Assembly: GCF_905475395.1 (NCBI RefSeq)
Contig: NC_058338.1
Coordinates: 4,651,001-4,715,000, forward strand
Length of the DNA: 64,000 nt
Direction: 5' to 3'
DNA from: Chrysoperla carnea
Taxonomy: Eukaryota > Arthropoda > Insecta > Neuroptera > Chrysopidae
Shown here: positions 47,766 to 59,984 of the stretch, piece by piece
Layout of the letters: the number at the start of each line of letters is the position of its first letter
Position numbering within the stretch: the first letter of the stretch is position 1
Made by a program: the position numbers and the translations under genes
Notes under the pieces: model-generated
The model's input: the letters and a program-made list of their open reading frames with translations, nothing else
What the model was told of the DNA's origin: nothing
Database searches by the model: none

Positions 47766-48287
47766 TGTTTTTTTTAAATTTTAACCTAATGTACGTACTT
47801 AATTTATAAATGTAGAAGTTTTTAACTTTTGAATCTATAGAATGTGAGGAACTTTTAAGTTTTATGGTACTGATTCCTAAAAAGTAATTTTAATATGTAT
47901 TATATGTATACAAAACAAAGTATAATATTTAAATAAACAACATTTTAAGTTATATTATAGTTTTATAGTAGTTAGTTTAATTAAATCAAAATAAATTTCA
48001 AAAAACAGTTGATGCTTGTGAAAACGAAAGTAAAAATTTTAATGTTCTATTTACAATAAATATAATATATAACACTAACCTAAAGTAAAGCAAGCTATTG
48101 CATATAAAAATAATTACTGTATTATTAATGAAATACAAAAAAAAAAACACACAAATTAAAAATGTTACAAAATTAATGTGTATAGATGATATATACATAG
48201 GTACTTAAATATAAACAGGATACCTTCGCTTAACGTGTATTCGAAATTTTGATTATTAAACAGTATGTCGCATTTAAGATGTAGACA

Positions 48288-48552
48288 CAGAATTTCTCGA
48301 AAACTCCAGGAGGAGACGGGCATACCGTTGCGCCCGGTAACTCTGAGACCTATTTTGTCACGATATTCGTGTTCAGCGATCCTTAAAACTCTCGTGTAAC
48401 AAGTTTGAACCGATTATATACCAAATTTCCCGAAAAATTTTCTAGACGACGAGGAACCGTTTAACTTGAGCACCAAGTACCTCTCAGACCAATTCTGTCA
48501 CAATATTCGTTTTCACCCACACCAAAAACCCCCGGGTAACAAAATGAAATCA
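48288..48552. repeat. Diverged tandem duplication (~135-bp units), GC-richer
   Basis: Two imperfect copies share tttct/cccgaaaa, ctctgagacctattttgtca versus ctctcagaccaattctgtca, then atattcgt and gtaaca blocks. The block is richer in GC than its surroundings. No reading frame survives in both copies, so function is unknown. Confidence 0.5.
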
Positions 48553-49909
48553 TTTTCATCACCGAATTGGGAATTTAACATTAACGGTCAGTTTAAAATG
48601 CAATTATAAAATGCATATTAATTATGCTAATTTCATATTTTTAATTTCTTATAAATCGGACTAGGTCACAAAATTTCTTGACGCAATCATATACCGAAAA
48701 CCGCATTAAAATCCGACTTACTGTTCAAACTGTGATCATTTTTTGTGCTTCGTTTCTTCGCCTTATATAGAAATTAAAACAATTTGGTTTCTGAAATTAC
48801 GATTGTCAAAACTGTTGAATAAATTATCAAAAAAAATGTCTACTTTCTTCGAAAAAATTTGATAAATAACTACTCTGGACAATATCAATATAGTGAAATA
48901 AAGTAGGCAACGAATGCTAAAAATCTCAATGAACAAAATTATTTTCAAACGTATTATTAATACAGCGCGTTATAAAAAAGAATGCTTGTATATAATAAAC
49001 GTAATTAAAGGTAGCTGAATTAACTTCTAGCTAAAACCGTAAAACATAATAATATTATTTTTATGCTTTGATAATTTTTGTATAATAATTTATTTTTATT
49101 TTAACAAGAGATAAAAACTAATTGTTTATTGGTTGGTAATTAATTCATTAAAAAAATTAATTAATTTATATTCAGACAAGTTTTGCATATGTGATGCAAA
49201 AAATCAATGCGACCATAAAATACGGCATAAATAGAAAGAAGCTTTTTAAGAACGAATAATTTTTAATTTTTTTTAAATACAAAAAGGCAAGAATTCAGTT
49301 TATTTGAAAAGTATCTTAATAGTTTTCGAGATTTAATGGGATGAGTGTAAAGGGCGGCTAAATAGCTAGATCGGACCCTATAGGCATTCTTTTCACACAA
49401 TATCTTTATGATGTAAGAGGACTAATAAATCATTTAATCGTGATAATATAATTAAATTCGTAGAATTTCTACGTCTATAAGAAAATAAAATAATTGAAAA
49501 CAAGATAAAATAAATGTTTTTATTTTGAAAATGTTAAGATGAAATGTATGCATTTAAGTATGTTTTAGCACTCAAATAGTATTAGACCATAAGCTCATAA
49601 TGAAGTGAAACTCTGATGAATGAATGATTTTCTTTGATAAAGATGAGTTTGGTAACAAAAAATGTGAACAAAGCTGCCGTTTTCCGCCTCCATGGAACAA
49701 ACAAATAGTATATATACCACGGGAGTCTAAGTAATAAATTCCTCTTCTTCCCAATCTTTGTTGTCCGATGCAAAGTCAAAATTTGAGACATTCTTTATTT
49801 TTTCTCCCTAGATGTGTAATATACTATTTCAACCTTTTCGAAATTTAAAAACTTTCTACTGTTTTTCTACGTACCCTGTTGTAAACCAATAACTTTTAAC
49901 ATATAATAT

Positions 49910-50175
49910 ATAATAGCTGGATTACCGAGCAATGCTCGGTACTTTTTGAGTAAAAAAGACACAAATTTTATCACAAATATAAGAACCGTTTAATTTGAAT
50001 ATCCCGCTAATGTACTTTACTTCGTTAACTACGATATACACCAATAGATGTCAGAAAGAGTCATATTTTGCAGTGTAAGTTTCAGTTTTTCCTGAAAACA
50101 CCGATAAAATGACGTTTTTGTAAAAATGATACCTAGCTAGATCGATTTTTCTCCCGCAAAAACCCCTCATTTTCA
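49910..50175 (-). repeat. Dispersed repeat with hairpin end, second copy
   Basis: Reverse-complement counterpart of the repeat in intron 5 of esterase copy 1. Its end carries a perfect inverted repeat accgagcaatgctcggt next to ctggatt. Confidence 0.65.
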
Positions 50176-50716
50176 TGAAAATGGTTGGAGATATTTCCGA
50201 GATCGTTGATATATAAGATAGAGTTGTAGAAAAACACGAATAAAATTCAAATAACATTTTTCTATGTTACAAATTCACAAAAAAGGTAACTAAATAGAAA
50301 ATAGTTTTCGCTTACGGTCTAAAATAAGTATATTTGCGTGTGTGATGATAAGATGAGATAATCTAATAACACACAAATTATAAATTTCAATACATTTATT
50401 ACTTAATTTCCTTTTACTTGTGTTGTGTGTGGTTGCTTACTTACTTAGTATTGTAATAAATCATGCAATTTATAGTAAAAACAATTCATTTAATAATAAT
50501 AGAACTAATAATAATATAACGTCTATATAATTTATCATCCATCTATCATCGTTGTAATAACTATATAAATTTTATGTTTTTTATCCAGATATTGCAAGCC
50601 AGTTTGAACTGCATTCAATTTACTCCAAGCAAATTAGAAATAGGGTATTTGTGTGTCTTCTTTAAATTCTGAAACGAGAAATTTCAAAACATAAGGTTTT
50701 ATATTTATAATTTTTA

Positions 50717-50962
50717 CTAGAGTGATACCCACCCGCTTCGCTGGGCTTAAAAGTAAACATTGATAAAGGTTGCTCTCGCTTATATATTTTCTATAACACT
50801 CCAAATAATAGTAAGGATTGTTTTACACAGCTAAAATATATGTATGGTTTTCTATTTTTTTTAAATGTATAATAGTCGTAATTATTCATTGAGTATATCA
50901 GAAAACATGGCCGTGAAATATTTTATATTGACTATTTTTACAGAAATCTGTTAATTATCCAA
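50717..50962 (-). mobile_element. Helitron-like element, family D, 5'-truncated
   Basis: The 3' terminus on the minus strand is intact (A then ctagagtgatacccacccgc on the plus strand, i.e. CTAG-T with hairpin). The match to the other two copies ends after aaatctgtt, so the 5' third including the TTTG run is absent. Confidence 0.75.
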
Positions 50963-52028
50963 TCATTATCCTCAAATTATTTGTAAAATGTCCTGAATTT
51001 AGTTCTTCGGCGGTTTTTGAGGTCGCTGATTGCGAATATGACGATAACCAAGATTCAGAGTGCACCTGGAGATCAGTACGCCCTCGTATCGACGTCATCA
51101 ATAGGAATTACTACCCGATCTTTGGCCGGTGTTCAATTTAGGCATTATCAAGTTATTTCATAATTATTTTAGCGAGATTTCTTACATTTCAACATACTTC
51201 CGTTCTGGATCTTTTTTATCGTCATATGCGCAATTAAGGACTTTAAAAAATCCCGGTAGTTATAAAAATGCATGTATGTATATGAAGCCACAGGTGGACT
51301 TCTACTAATCATTTAATTAAAAATAAATAATCTTAAAAAATTCAATTTTATAAGGAATTTAAATAATTTTAAACGTTAATTGAATTGAATTTCAACTTTC
51401 ACTTAAAATTTTAAAAAATATAAGTAAATTATTGTAATATTAGAATATACAAGAACATATTTATTTACGTTGCTACAAATGCATTCATATTGGTATGGAA
51501 TCTATTTATAAATAATTATGTTGTAGGTATAAATTATGTATTTTATTTACATATTAAAGTATCTATCAAACATAAATAGGTAAAATGTAAGAAAAATGTA
51601 AAACAATCAAAATAATTCCAATTCAAAAATATTTATTAATAGTTAAATTCTGTTTAAAAGTATTATGTAATGCAATCTTATACAACATGTTCTGTTATTA
51701 ACTGCAGAAACCTAACTTACCAAAATAAGCTCATCAAGAGCAAGAAAAAAAGTCTTTTCCAAATTTAGATCTGAGTCCTAGTTTGGGAGCTACAGGTATG
51801 ACAAAAATTGATAGATTTGTTTATTCACTGACTATCATTCGATAACCAGTAGCCAATGATAATCAGAAGATATTAGTAAATTTCATTTAATAATATTCAA
51901 CTGAGGTAGGGATTTTTAAAAATTATAACATGATTTAATTGGATTATATTATTTTGTAAAAACATTAAATTATTGTACGTAAACAAACTATGTGACAATG
52001 GGTGTGGTTTGTTTGATGTGTTTGGTGT

Positions 52029-52170
52029 GATGACGGACGAACAACCGGAAATAAAATAATTAGGCGATTTTATGAACACCTATATACCAAAGTTTGCTCG
52101 TATCATCAATATTTCGAAACGTAACAAAATTGAGACTAAAATTAGTATATACCTTGATATATACATGATA
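52029..52170 (-). repeat. Partial copy of dispersed repeat A
   Basis: In reverse complement it matches the 5' part of repeat A at 45,310-45,450, including the tataggtgttcataaaatc block, aatt-tccggttg and the tandem gtccgtc-type end. Confidence 0.65.
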
Positions 52171-52859
52171 TATTCAAACTATAAATATTTAACGGGATTT
52201 TTTGCAATAGGTAGTGCCGGACTAAACTTTTTGGTGTCCTAAGAGGGTAAAGAAATAGAGTATTTTCGTGAACTAAAATAATTTGCAATGTAAAAATTAA
52301 AAAGTATTCATAAAACTTTTGTGGCCTAAATGAAATAAATATACATCTATATAATTGCAATTGTAATTTAACATATGGTTAAAGTAGGTTAAATAATCCA
52401 CAAGTTATGTAAAAACTTAAATAAAATGTAATGAATTTTTACTTTTAGGTAAAACGATCACAATATTTATTATAACATTTCTATTTTCTATGTAAAATAA
52501 GTTGTAAATTCTAATTTATTATTAATTACATTATTTTTGTATACATAAGTACAAATAAGGTAAATATGGGTAGTTAAAAATAATTTTTACTCATTTCTTT
52601 CTTGTTATATCCACTTCAAGAGACTGGTCATTCTATATTTTTCGAGCCAAAGCCAAGATCCAGCTAACCAATTCATGTAAAAAGTCGGAAATTTTCCGTA
52701 GAATTCAATGCACTTATTCTATACACTTTTAAAGTGCGGGATCACATTCAAAATGACTGCCACAGTATTTTTTTAAAATACGCTTCGTATCAAAAAAAGT
52801 TTCGAACAAAAACTGTGTAACTTTTAAAAAAAGAAAGTCCTTAAGTAGGCGTTCCGAAG

Positions 52860-53225
52860 ATCTTGCGCTTACAAAGGTCTCTATTAGCAAAGCTATTGCG
52901 GCGCAGGCATGCTAAACGTCTGGACCCGACAGTGAATCACGTCTATTGCAGGAGCTGTCCCAGTGTGGAGGAAGAAGAGACGACGTTTCATTATCTGTCA
53001 CTGTCCATGTATCTTGCCATGAAAAGGTGGACTTATTTGAGCCATCCTCTTTTTGACGACCTAAAGTCCGTTGACGTCAAATCACTCCTGCTGTTCTTAA
53101 ACAACTCAAAATGGTTCAGGGAGTAGTGACCGGGGATCGATCAACCCTTTTTCGATATAACAACGGATCCCATGGTCTAAGTGTGTCCCACCCCAGGACA
53201 GCCACTATAACCTAACCTAAACTAA
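52860..53225 (+). pseudogene. Non-LTR retrotransposon ORF2 3' end with CCTAA tail
   Basis: The frame 52,863-53,126 encodes CRSCPSVEEEETTFHYL, KRWTYLSHPLFDD and SVDVKSLLLFLNN, the same C-terminal block as the minus-strand copy at 21,103-21,429. After the stop, tctaagtgtgtcccacccca and gacagccact lead into cctaacctaaactaa. One key Cys of the knuckle is replaced (LSLSMYL in place of LLCHCPAL), so the copy is decayed. Upstream sequence is not coding. Confidence 0.8.
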
Positions 53226-53744
53226 GATCAAATTCACATGTTAGCAAAAATATTTGGACCTTTCGATCAATTTGCCGCCCAATATGTGATTAGTGGAACA
53301 TTAAAAGTTTATTATATAACCCACATTTACCTAAATAGGAAGATGTATAGGTACCGACCGATATATAGAACAATAATATTTATTTTTTCCATCGAAAAGT
53401 AATTTGATGGACACAAATCGGCCAATATATGACCTCATTTTACATTTGTTACAACTTGTTCCAATTCTTGTACATATGACTTGTATATGTGTTGAATGAA
53501 CAATACTAGTAATTTATTTTAATAATCAATAATCATAATATCGAACAAGTGAAATGAACTGCATTTTATATTATTAAAAACAATTTTTTAACTTCCTGGT
53601 AGAGAAGCTATTGTTTTCATCCCGAAATACAAAATCGAAAATTTTATTTAGAAAATTTTTGTAAGTCATCTGATTTCAGGACCAATTATAATGGAAATTT
53701 TTGTAAGGTGCCAAAATATAGTGGATAATATTATTTATTTTTGT

Positions 53745-53995
53745 AACGTGTTTATAGGTGCCAAAAGAGATAATTTCTCGACCAACAATGGCACGATTTT
53801 CGGAAGAAGTGGCAAAATTCGTGTAATTTGACATCGAAAAAGTAATCGCCGACCAAAAATACCGTTTGGGCGATAAATACTTAGTTTGCAGTTTCAAAAA
53901 AGTTGAATTTCCGGTCAAAAATGGTACGATTTTCGGAGGACGTGATAAAATTCGTGTATTTTTACATCAGATTCGCATTCAACGGTCAAAAATAC
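53745..53995. repeat. Diverged tandem duplication (~142 bp)
   Basis: Two copies of a segment with atggcacgattttcggaaga versus atggtacgattttcggagga and aaaattcgtgta in both, followed by acatc-aaa/aga. The spacing is about 142 bases. No known family; it may be a decayed satellite. Confidence 0.6.
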
Positions 53996-54494
53996 GTACT
54001 ATAGATGACAATTTTAAGCTAAAATAAGCGTTTCAAAAACTTTTGGATTACTTAGACTCCCCGCTGGAGCTTTAAGACTCTTTATGACTAGGATAAGCTG
54101 TCTAAATGTTCCTTGGGTCCTATAAACACGTTACAAAAAGTTTCATGCAAAATTTTCTTAAATCCATTCAAATTTTTATGTTCTTCAAATTTCTACAATG
54201 AATTTAATTTAGTATTAGTTTGATCAGTTATTGGTATGACATCTAAAAGTCATATTCAACATGTCTTGTATAAATTTTTTTTCAAAAGACACCAAACAAA
54301 CACTCGTGAATTATCGGTGCTACGTGTTTTGAAATTAACAAGTTATTTTTATGGTGGCCGTCATCATAATGTGTTTTGTACAACTTTAGTATAATTACTT
54401 GTAATTAAAATTGTAATAGTATTTCAAGCGAATTCCGTACTCAAGGAAAGTGAGTTAATCATTTTGTCCCAAAGCCAAAACCTGAATTTTTATC

Positions 54495-54853
54495 TTAAGG
54501 ATGTTCCCTCGCCAGTAATAGAAAAAAATAAATTAGTAGATAAGGATCTGAATTTTTAGTATGTTGTAGTTAACGATACATATTATTAAATCAAAAAAAA
54601 ATTTGGGTATCTTATCGATCAATTAAGAGAGTTTTTATTAATTAAAAATACACTAAATAACATACCATCCTCATATCATGCTATGTTATTTAGTGTATTT
54701 TTAATTAATTAATTACTCTCTTAATTGATCGATAAGATCACCCAAATTTTTTTTTGATTTAATAATATGTATCGTTAACTACAACATACTAAAAATTTGG
54801 ATCATTTTCTACTAATTTATTTTTTTCTATTAGTGGTGAGGGAACTTCCTTAA
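54495..54853. mobile_element. Near-perfect foldback MITE with TTAA ends
   Basis: Arms 54,499-54,664 and 54,682-54,849 are near-perfect inverted copies (ggatgttccctcgcc at one end, its inverse at the other) around a 17-base loop, ccatcctcatatcatgc. TTAA lies at both outer ends (54,495-54,498 and 54,850-54,853), as a piggyBac-type target duplication would. The high arm identity suggests a recent insertion or arm homogenisation. The RNA would form a very long hairpin. Confidence 0.85.
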
Positions 54854-55494
54854 CTTAAGAAAATATTCGTCTAAATATTTAAAAATTAAAACATGTTTAA
54901 GTATTACTCTCTTAAAGAATTACTACCATTTTGAGAAATCAGAACGAAAAATCCAAAATTTTAATGTGGAAAGAAGTCAGAAAGTGTCACAGCTGTCACA
55001 AAACCATAAAAATGATTCTAATGAAACAAACATACAATGTGGGAATGAAAGTTAGTGTGGAATCATTTGTCTAGTGTTTTTTTTTTCTAAAACTTTATTT
55101 AAAGGTATATTAAAGTTCGAATTTCTCAACATGTAACAAATTTTAGTTATTCTTTAATGTGAAATTAGTTTGTTTACGCAGTTCCTGCGTGTCGAACTTT
55201 TTCTACATCATTAAGTACATGATTCATTAATAAGACATTTATTAATTAGTAAACAAACAACTAATTAAAAAAGTATTATTGAAAAAAAAAGTTGAGAAAA
55301 TTACCTACACTACAAACAATTGGAAAAACCATTTTCTTCATTTAAATGAAATTTTCAAAGAAATATCTAATTAAAACAAGCTTTATAACAATTAGCATAG
55401 CTAATTGTTTAAATACTTTGTATATTTTACTGAAACAAGAGCCATATTGGAAAAATAATTTTATCAACAGAGATATTTTCATTCCAAAAAAACG

Positions 55495-55775
55495 AGACAT
55501 TTGAGGCTTAACGAAAGACACACTTCGGCTATAAAGCCCATTGTGATTCCATATATGAATTTTACCACCTTTCCGTTGATTATTAAATTTATCAGCTCCT
55601 CAATTTCAGAGGCTGAGTGCACCTCCTTCATGCATATACCATGCAATACACCAGCCCATCACAACTATTAATTAAATTTATTTTGTTGCGATGGCGGGAA
55701 TCGAACCCGCTACCCTAAGCATACCGCAGACGGAATTGGTTACGCCTTAACCAATTGAGCTAATAGGGCAACAGA
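55495..55775 (-). mobile_element. tRNA-derived SINE
   Basis: The head at 55,770-55,687 (minus strand) has a perfect RNA polymerase III A box (tagctcaattgg) and B box (ggttcgattcc). A body of about 180 bases follows, with gtgatgggctggtgtattgc and caatgggctttatagccgaa. The outermost acceptor stem bases do not pair properly (5' tgccc against cgca 3'), so this is not a working tRNA gene. Confidence 0.75.
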
Positions 55776-56248
55776 CAACCCTATAACACCATTATTCTTT
55801 TCCGAACGTTTATTAACCCAGTATGCAGAAAATTGCATGTGACACATTTCTAATTGTAACACAAGTTCAACAAAACATGCATTGTCCGTGTTTATTATAA
55901 ATTCGATAAGAGGTAAAGAGGGAACATCATTTGCATTATGTAGGACATATCCGGACACGAAATAAACATTATTATTTATTTCCAACGGGTAATTACTGAT
56001 AAAATATACGTGGAACATGAGTGTATCAACAAGTTTTGCACTATTTTTATATGACCTTATTTCAACTTTGAAACTTTATTATAATGGTAACGTTTTCGAG
56101 AAATTATTTTAAGATGACTAAATTTGCGATATTTTGTTCCAAATTGAACTTAAGTTAAGTTAATATTTTGCTAACGCTCGATTTTAAACCTAAATAACTT
56201 TTATTTTTCAAATGGTACCTACTTCTGCACTGGCTGAAACTTTATCAA

Positions 56249-56383
56249 TCTATATATATAAAATGCTTTGTCCTAAATGACTGACTGACGGATCATCGCA
56301 CAGCCTAAATCGCTGATCGTATAGACCTGAAACTTGGGAAATGTGTTCTTTGTATGACGTCCATAGGTACTTTTATAAAAGTA
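56249..56383 (+). mobile_element. 5' fragment of a second Helitron-like element
   Basis: Starts with TC after an A and reads tctatatatataaaatgc, then gactgactgacgg, a usual start for insect Helitron-type elements. It stops where the minus-strand element at 56,384 begins, so no 3' end of its own is present. Confidence 0.5.
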
Positions 56384-56876
56384 CTAGCTGTGAACTACCC
56401 GCTTTGCTGGGCAACATCCCCACTTGCACCCCTCCCTCCACATTTCCTTGCGTGGGATAACAGTTTTGTAATGTACACGTCATGCTCTTTTATTTGATAC
56501 CCCACTTAGGTATATTTGTAAATATTCGATAATTCATTCCCACTTTCTCGCTACACCTTTCTACCCTCCGAAGGTTAAAAGTAGATAAAAACAATAGATC
56601 TTTGAAGCTGGTTGTATATCGTGTCAATATTTGAGCTTAATCGATGCACAACTTTTTTAGTTTTTGAAGCATATCCCTTTCAACCCCTATTTCAACCCCT
56701 TACTCTACTATAATATGGATGTATTATACATAAAAACCTTCCTCTTGAATCACTCTATCTATTAAAACCGCATCAAAATCCGTTGCGTAGTTTCAAAGAT
56801 TTAAACGTACAAAGGGACATAGGGACATAGGGACATAGGGACAGAAAAAGCGACTTTGTTTTATACTATATAGTGA
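56384..56876 (-). mobile_element. Complete non-autonomous Helitron (493 bp)
   Basis: Read on the minus strand it starts A|TC with tcactatatagtataaaaca and aagtcgc, and ends with the hairpin gcccagcaaagcgggt and CTAG|T. Insertion between A and T is exact at both ends. The 5' part carries a (TATGTCCC)n run (plus strand 56,814-56,843, three and a half units). There is no Rep/helicase ORF. Confidence 0.8.
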
Positions 56877-58598
56877 TGATTCATACTTTTGTATATATAC
56901 CTGCAGTATATATAGATATAATGTCTTAGTATTGTACACTGTTGTCACAATTAGTCCATGAATATAAGAACATGATTTATGGACTTGGTGGTGCGCAATT
57001 TTTCATTTTTATATTATTTCTAAAAAGGAAATAGTCACAAAAAAACATTCTTTAAATTACAAAAATGGTTTGAACATTAAAATAACACCTCTTAATAGGA
57101 AATCTTGTAAATTGTCTTGGTGGTTAGTGCACCAGCAGAACGAGCCACTAAAATTAAATCGAACGATAAGATTTAGAATCGGCCTTATTGTGTGCGATTA
57201 AACGATATCTTTGATAACTATACTACAAAAACTATAATAAACTAACCAAAAAAAAAAAATATCACCTTGAAACAAATTAAAATTTATGGCGAATTTCTTT
57301 TCAATATAATTATTTATCCATAAATATTAATTACATGCAGTCGATTAGAAACTAATAATTGTCCATTATTACCAAAAAAAAAGTTACAATTATTCAGAGT
57401 ATTGAAGGATCCGTAGGTCTTTCTAGTGAAGTTAAATTTAATTTGAAAAATCTAAGAAAAATCGCTTAGAAAAATCTATTTTTTAACTAATTTCTTTGTA
57501 TGATAGAACGCTATTGAATTAAATCTTTTTTAAACTTATGTAGGGCGAAAAACATCCACAAAAAAAAAACTCAGTAAAATCCATCCATCCAAGCAGTGCA
57601 TGTGAGATATCCCCCAAAGTGAAAATACGTCTAGGAAGAGCGATTTTTTTTATCGATTATAGGAAATTTCTTAAAAAATAATTGTGTACTAGTACTAGTC
57701 AAATGAACCACCTTTCGGTTACGGGTTCCGCATTACTCTTAAAAATAAAAAAAAACAAGACAATTTTTTGTGTGGATATTTGCACTTTTTGATTAAACCA
57801 CAAAAAGCAAGTAAAATGGCAAAAGTTTTCGTGATCTCATCTAAAATTCTAAGCATCAAAATACAAAAACCAAATTTATTTGGACAAAATTTTACCTTCT
57901 AACGTTAAACTTAAAAATAGCGAACAAGAATGTAGATTTTTTTTAGCCATTGTATATAATTGACTGCGAAAATAAAGAAATCCATAATTGTTTAATTAAG
58001 ACTCTACGGAATCCTAATTTATTGCATTTAAATTTTATAAAAGTAAATTCACTTGTATAACTATTTATTTTTTTAATGATCTTGAGTTAAAAATTTAAAA
58101 TGTCCTTGTCTGTGTTTGTACTAATTTTAATTGGAATATTTTGATAATAAAACTTTAATTTGGTGTCAAATTAAACCATTATATATTTATTATAATCGAT
58201 ATTTTTGAATTTGGAGAATATCTTTTAATGAAAAATTAACTTAAACTTATTAACTTATGAACTTTTACTAAGAATTACTTTATCGAAGTGATCATAGCTT
58301 AAACTTATACTATATCGCAAAATCTATTTTGAATTCCATACTATGTGTTTTTCAGCGTCTATACTAAGTTTAGTAAAAGATGATACTCTTGTTAACTTTA
58401 AAAATAAATTCATCTTTAATGTATAAATAATTAACTATAATTACATATAAATTTCTCTTCAAAATGGCTAGATTTACAACAAAATATTTCTTTGCACTTA
58501 TTTTATATAAAAAAAAAACAATGCGTGATGATGTATACTTTATATGAAATAGGTATAGAGCCAGGCGGTGATTTATTTAGTCATTTCTGAAAGAAAAA
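56877..58598. other. Unassigned AT-rich region
   Basis: No recognisable coding sequence, RNA gene or repeat family. Confidence 0.35.
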
Positions 58599-58599
58599 T

Positions 58600-59035
58600 C
58601 TACTGTGCCCAAAAAATAAGGTGACATTGTATTTATTTTGAAAATTCTTTATTTATTCTTCCAAATCATTTTCATCCCCTTCAAAGTAATCCTCTCCCGA
58701 TGTAATGCACTTATGCCAACGGATTTTCCAATCTTCGAAACACTGGTTGTAGTCACTTTCCAGGATTGCTTTCAGTTCCGTCTTCACTGCGGCTTGAATC
58801 TCCTCTATCGTATCAAAACGGTGTCCCTTGAGCGGTGTTTTAAGCTTGAAGTGAACAGCCAGAAGTCGCACGGCGCCAGATCAGGTAAATCGGTGGTTCC
58901 GGAACGATATGGGTTGAGTTTTTGACGAAATGATCACGAATTATGAGTGCAGTATGGGATGGTGCATTATCGTGGTGTAAAAACCATGAATTGTCTTTCC
59001 ACAATTCCGGCCTTTTTAGGCGAATAGCGTTACGT
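58600..59035 (-). pseudogene. Mariner transposase remnant (C-terminal half)
   Basis: On the minus strand, WFLHHDNAPSHTA contains the second catalytic Asp of the mariner D,D34D triad, followed by PDLAPCDFWLF (third Asp) in a shifted frame and then a 72-codon open frame (58,871-58,653) ending FEDWKIRWHKCI and GEDYFEG. At least two frameshifts separate these pieces. The terminal repeat at about 58,601-58,626 (gtgcccaaaaaataaggtga) closes the 3' end. The N-terminal half is missing: at about 59,035 the sequence changes directly to dispersed repeat A. Confidence 0.85.
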
Positions 59036-59490
59036 ATAGGTGGTCATAAAATTACATAATTAGTCCATTTTCGGTTGCCTGTCTGCCCGTCTGTCCGTCT
59101 GACAATACTTAAAAACTTAAAAACAAAAGGAGATATCAAGCTGATTTTTACAGCGTGCTAAGGACGTAAAAAGTGTGGTCGTGTTCGCAAATGAACAACA
59201 GAGGTCAAGGTTTGGGTCCGTAGGTCCCATCTTTTAAACCGTTAGACACAGAGCAAAAGTTTAATTGCGAAAAATTTTCCTTATAAAAGAATAGACAACT
59301 TTTGTTTGAAACATTTTTTCGTAAACATCGCTGTTTACCCGTGAGGGTGCCAATTAAGTGGAAATTTTATATGGGAGTATCAGATGTATGTGTGACATGT
59401 ATATGTATAATGTGACAATGTAATCAACACTGTCCTTACATGGTATTTCAACAGTTAACTCGGTCAGTTGTTTGTTTTCACTTATTTCTC
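59036..59490 (+). repeat. Dispersed repeat A, copy 3 (joined to mariner remnant)
   Basis: Matches 33,935 and 45,400 onward: ttagtccattttcggttg, aggacgtaaaaagtg, tttgtttgaaacattttttc and the ending cggtcagttgtttgttttca. It has more substitutions and small deletions than the other two, so it is probably the oldest. Confidence 0.82.
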
Positions 59491-59984
59491 ATTTAATTAA
59501 ACATATCATTAAAAAAATTTCAGATCGCTTATAAGATAAGATGACGACCGACAAGCTCCTCTGATATGACTATCAAATACTATGACCGGCTCTAGACTAA
59601 CTAAACTGTATAATATTTCAAGTTAAAAATGTCAACGCTAAAAACAATTAAATATAAAGAAAACATTTTACACCGATGATTATATTTAACACTTTTATAG
59701 AATAATAAATTTCTTTTTTTCTGCAATTTTTTTAGAAAATTAGTAATCTTTCTTTTTTGTATTATAATTTATCAACGAGGCGTTTGATATAGAAATGTTT
59801 TTTTGTATATAAAAGTGAAAGCATTTCTTTAGAGAGAATCATGTAATTTGATGTTAATTTAATCTTTCAAACTGTCCGGTTAAGATTACTAACAACGATA
59901 CTAGAAAAAAAACAATTTAACAAGCAATTTAACAGATCTAAATTCATTTTTATAAAGGTTGATGATGTCACCAAGGTAAAAAAA

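Noticed and set aside
55687-55770. Functional tRNA gene
   Set aside because: Perfect A and B boxes, but acceptor stem ends do not pair and a SINE body follows directly.
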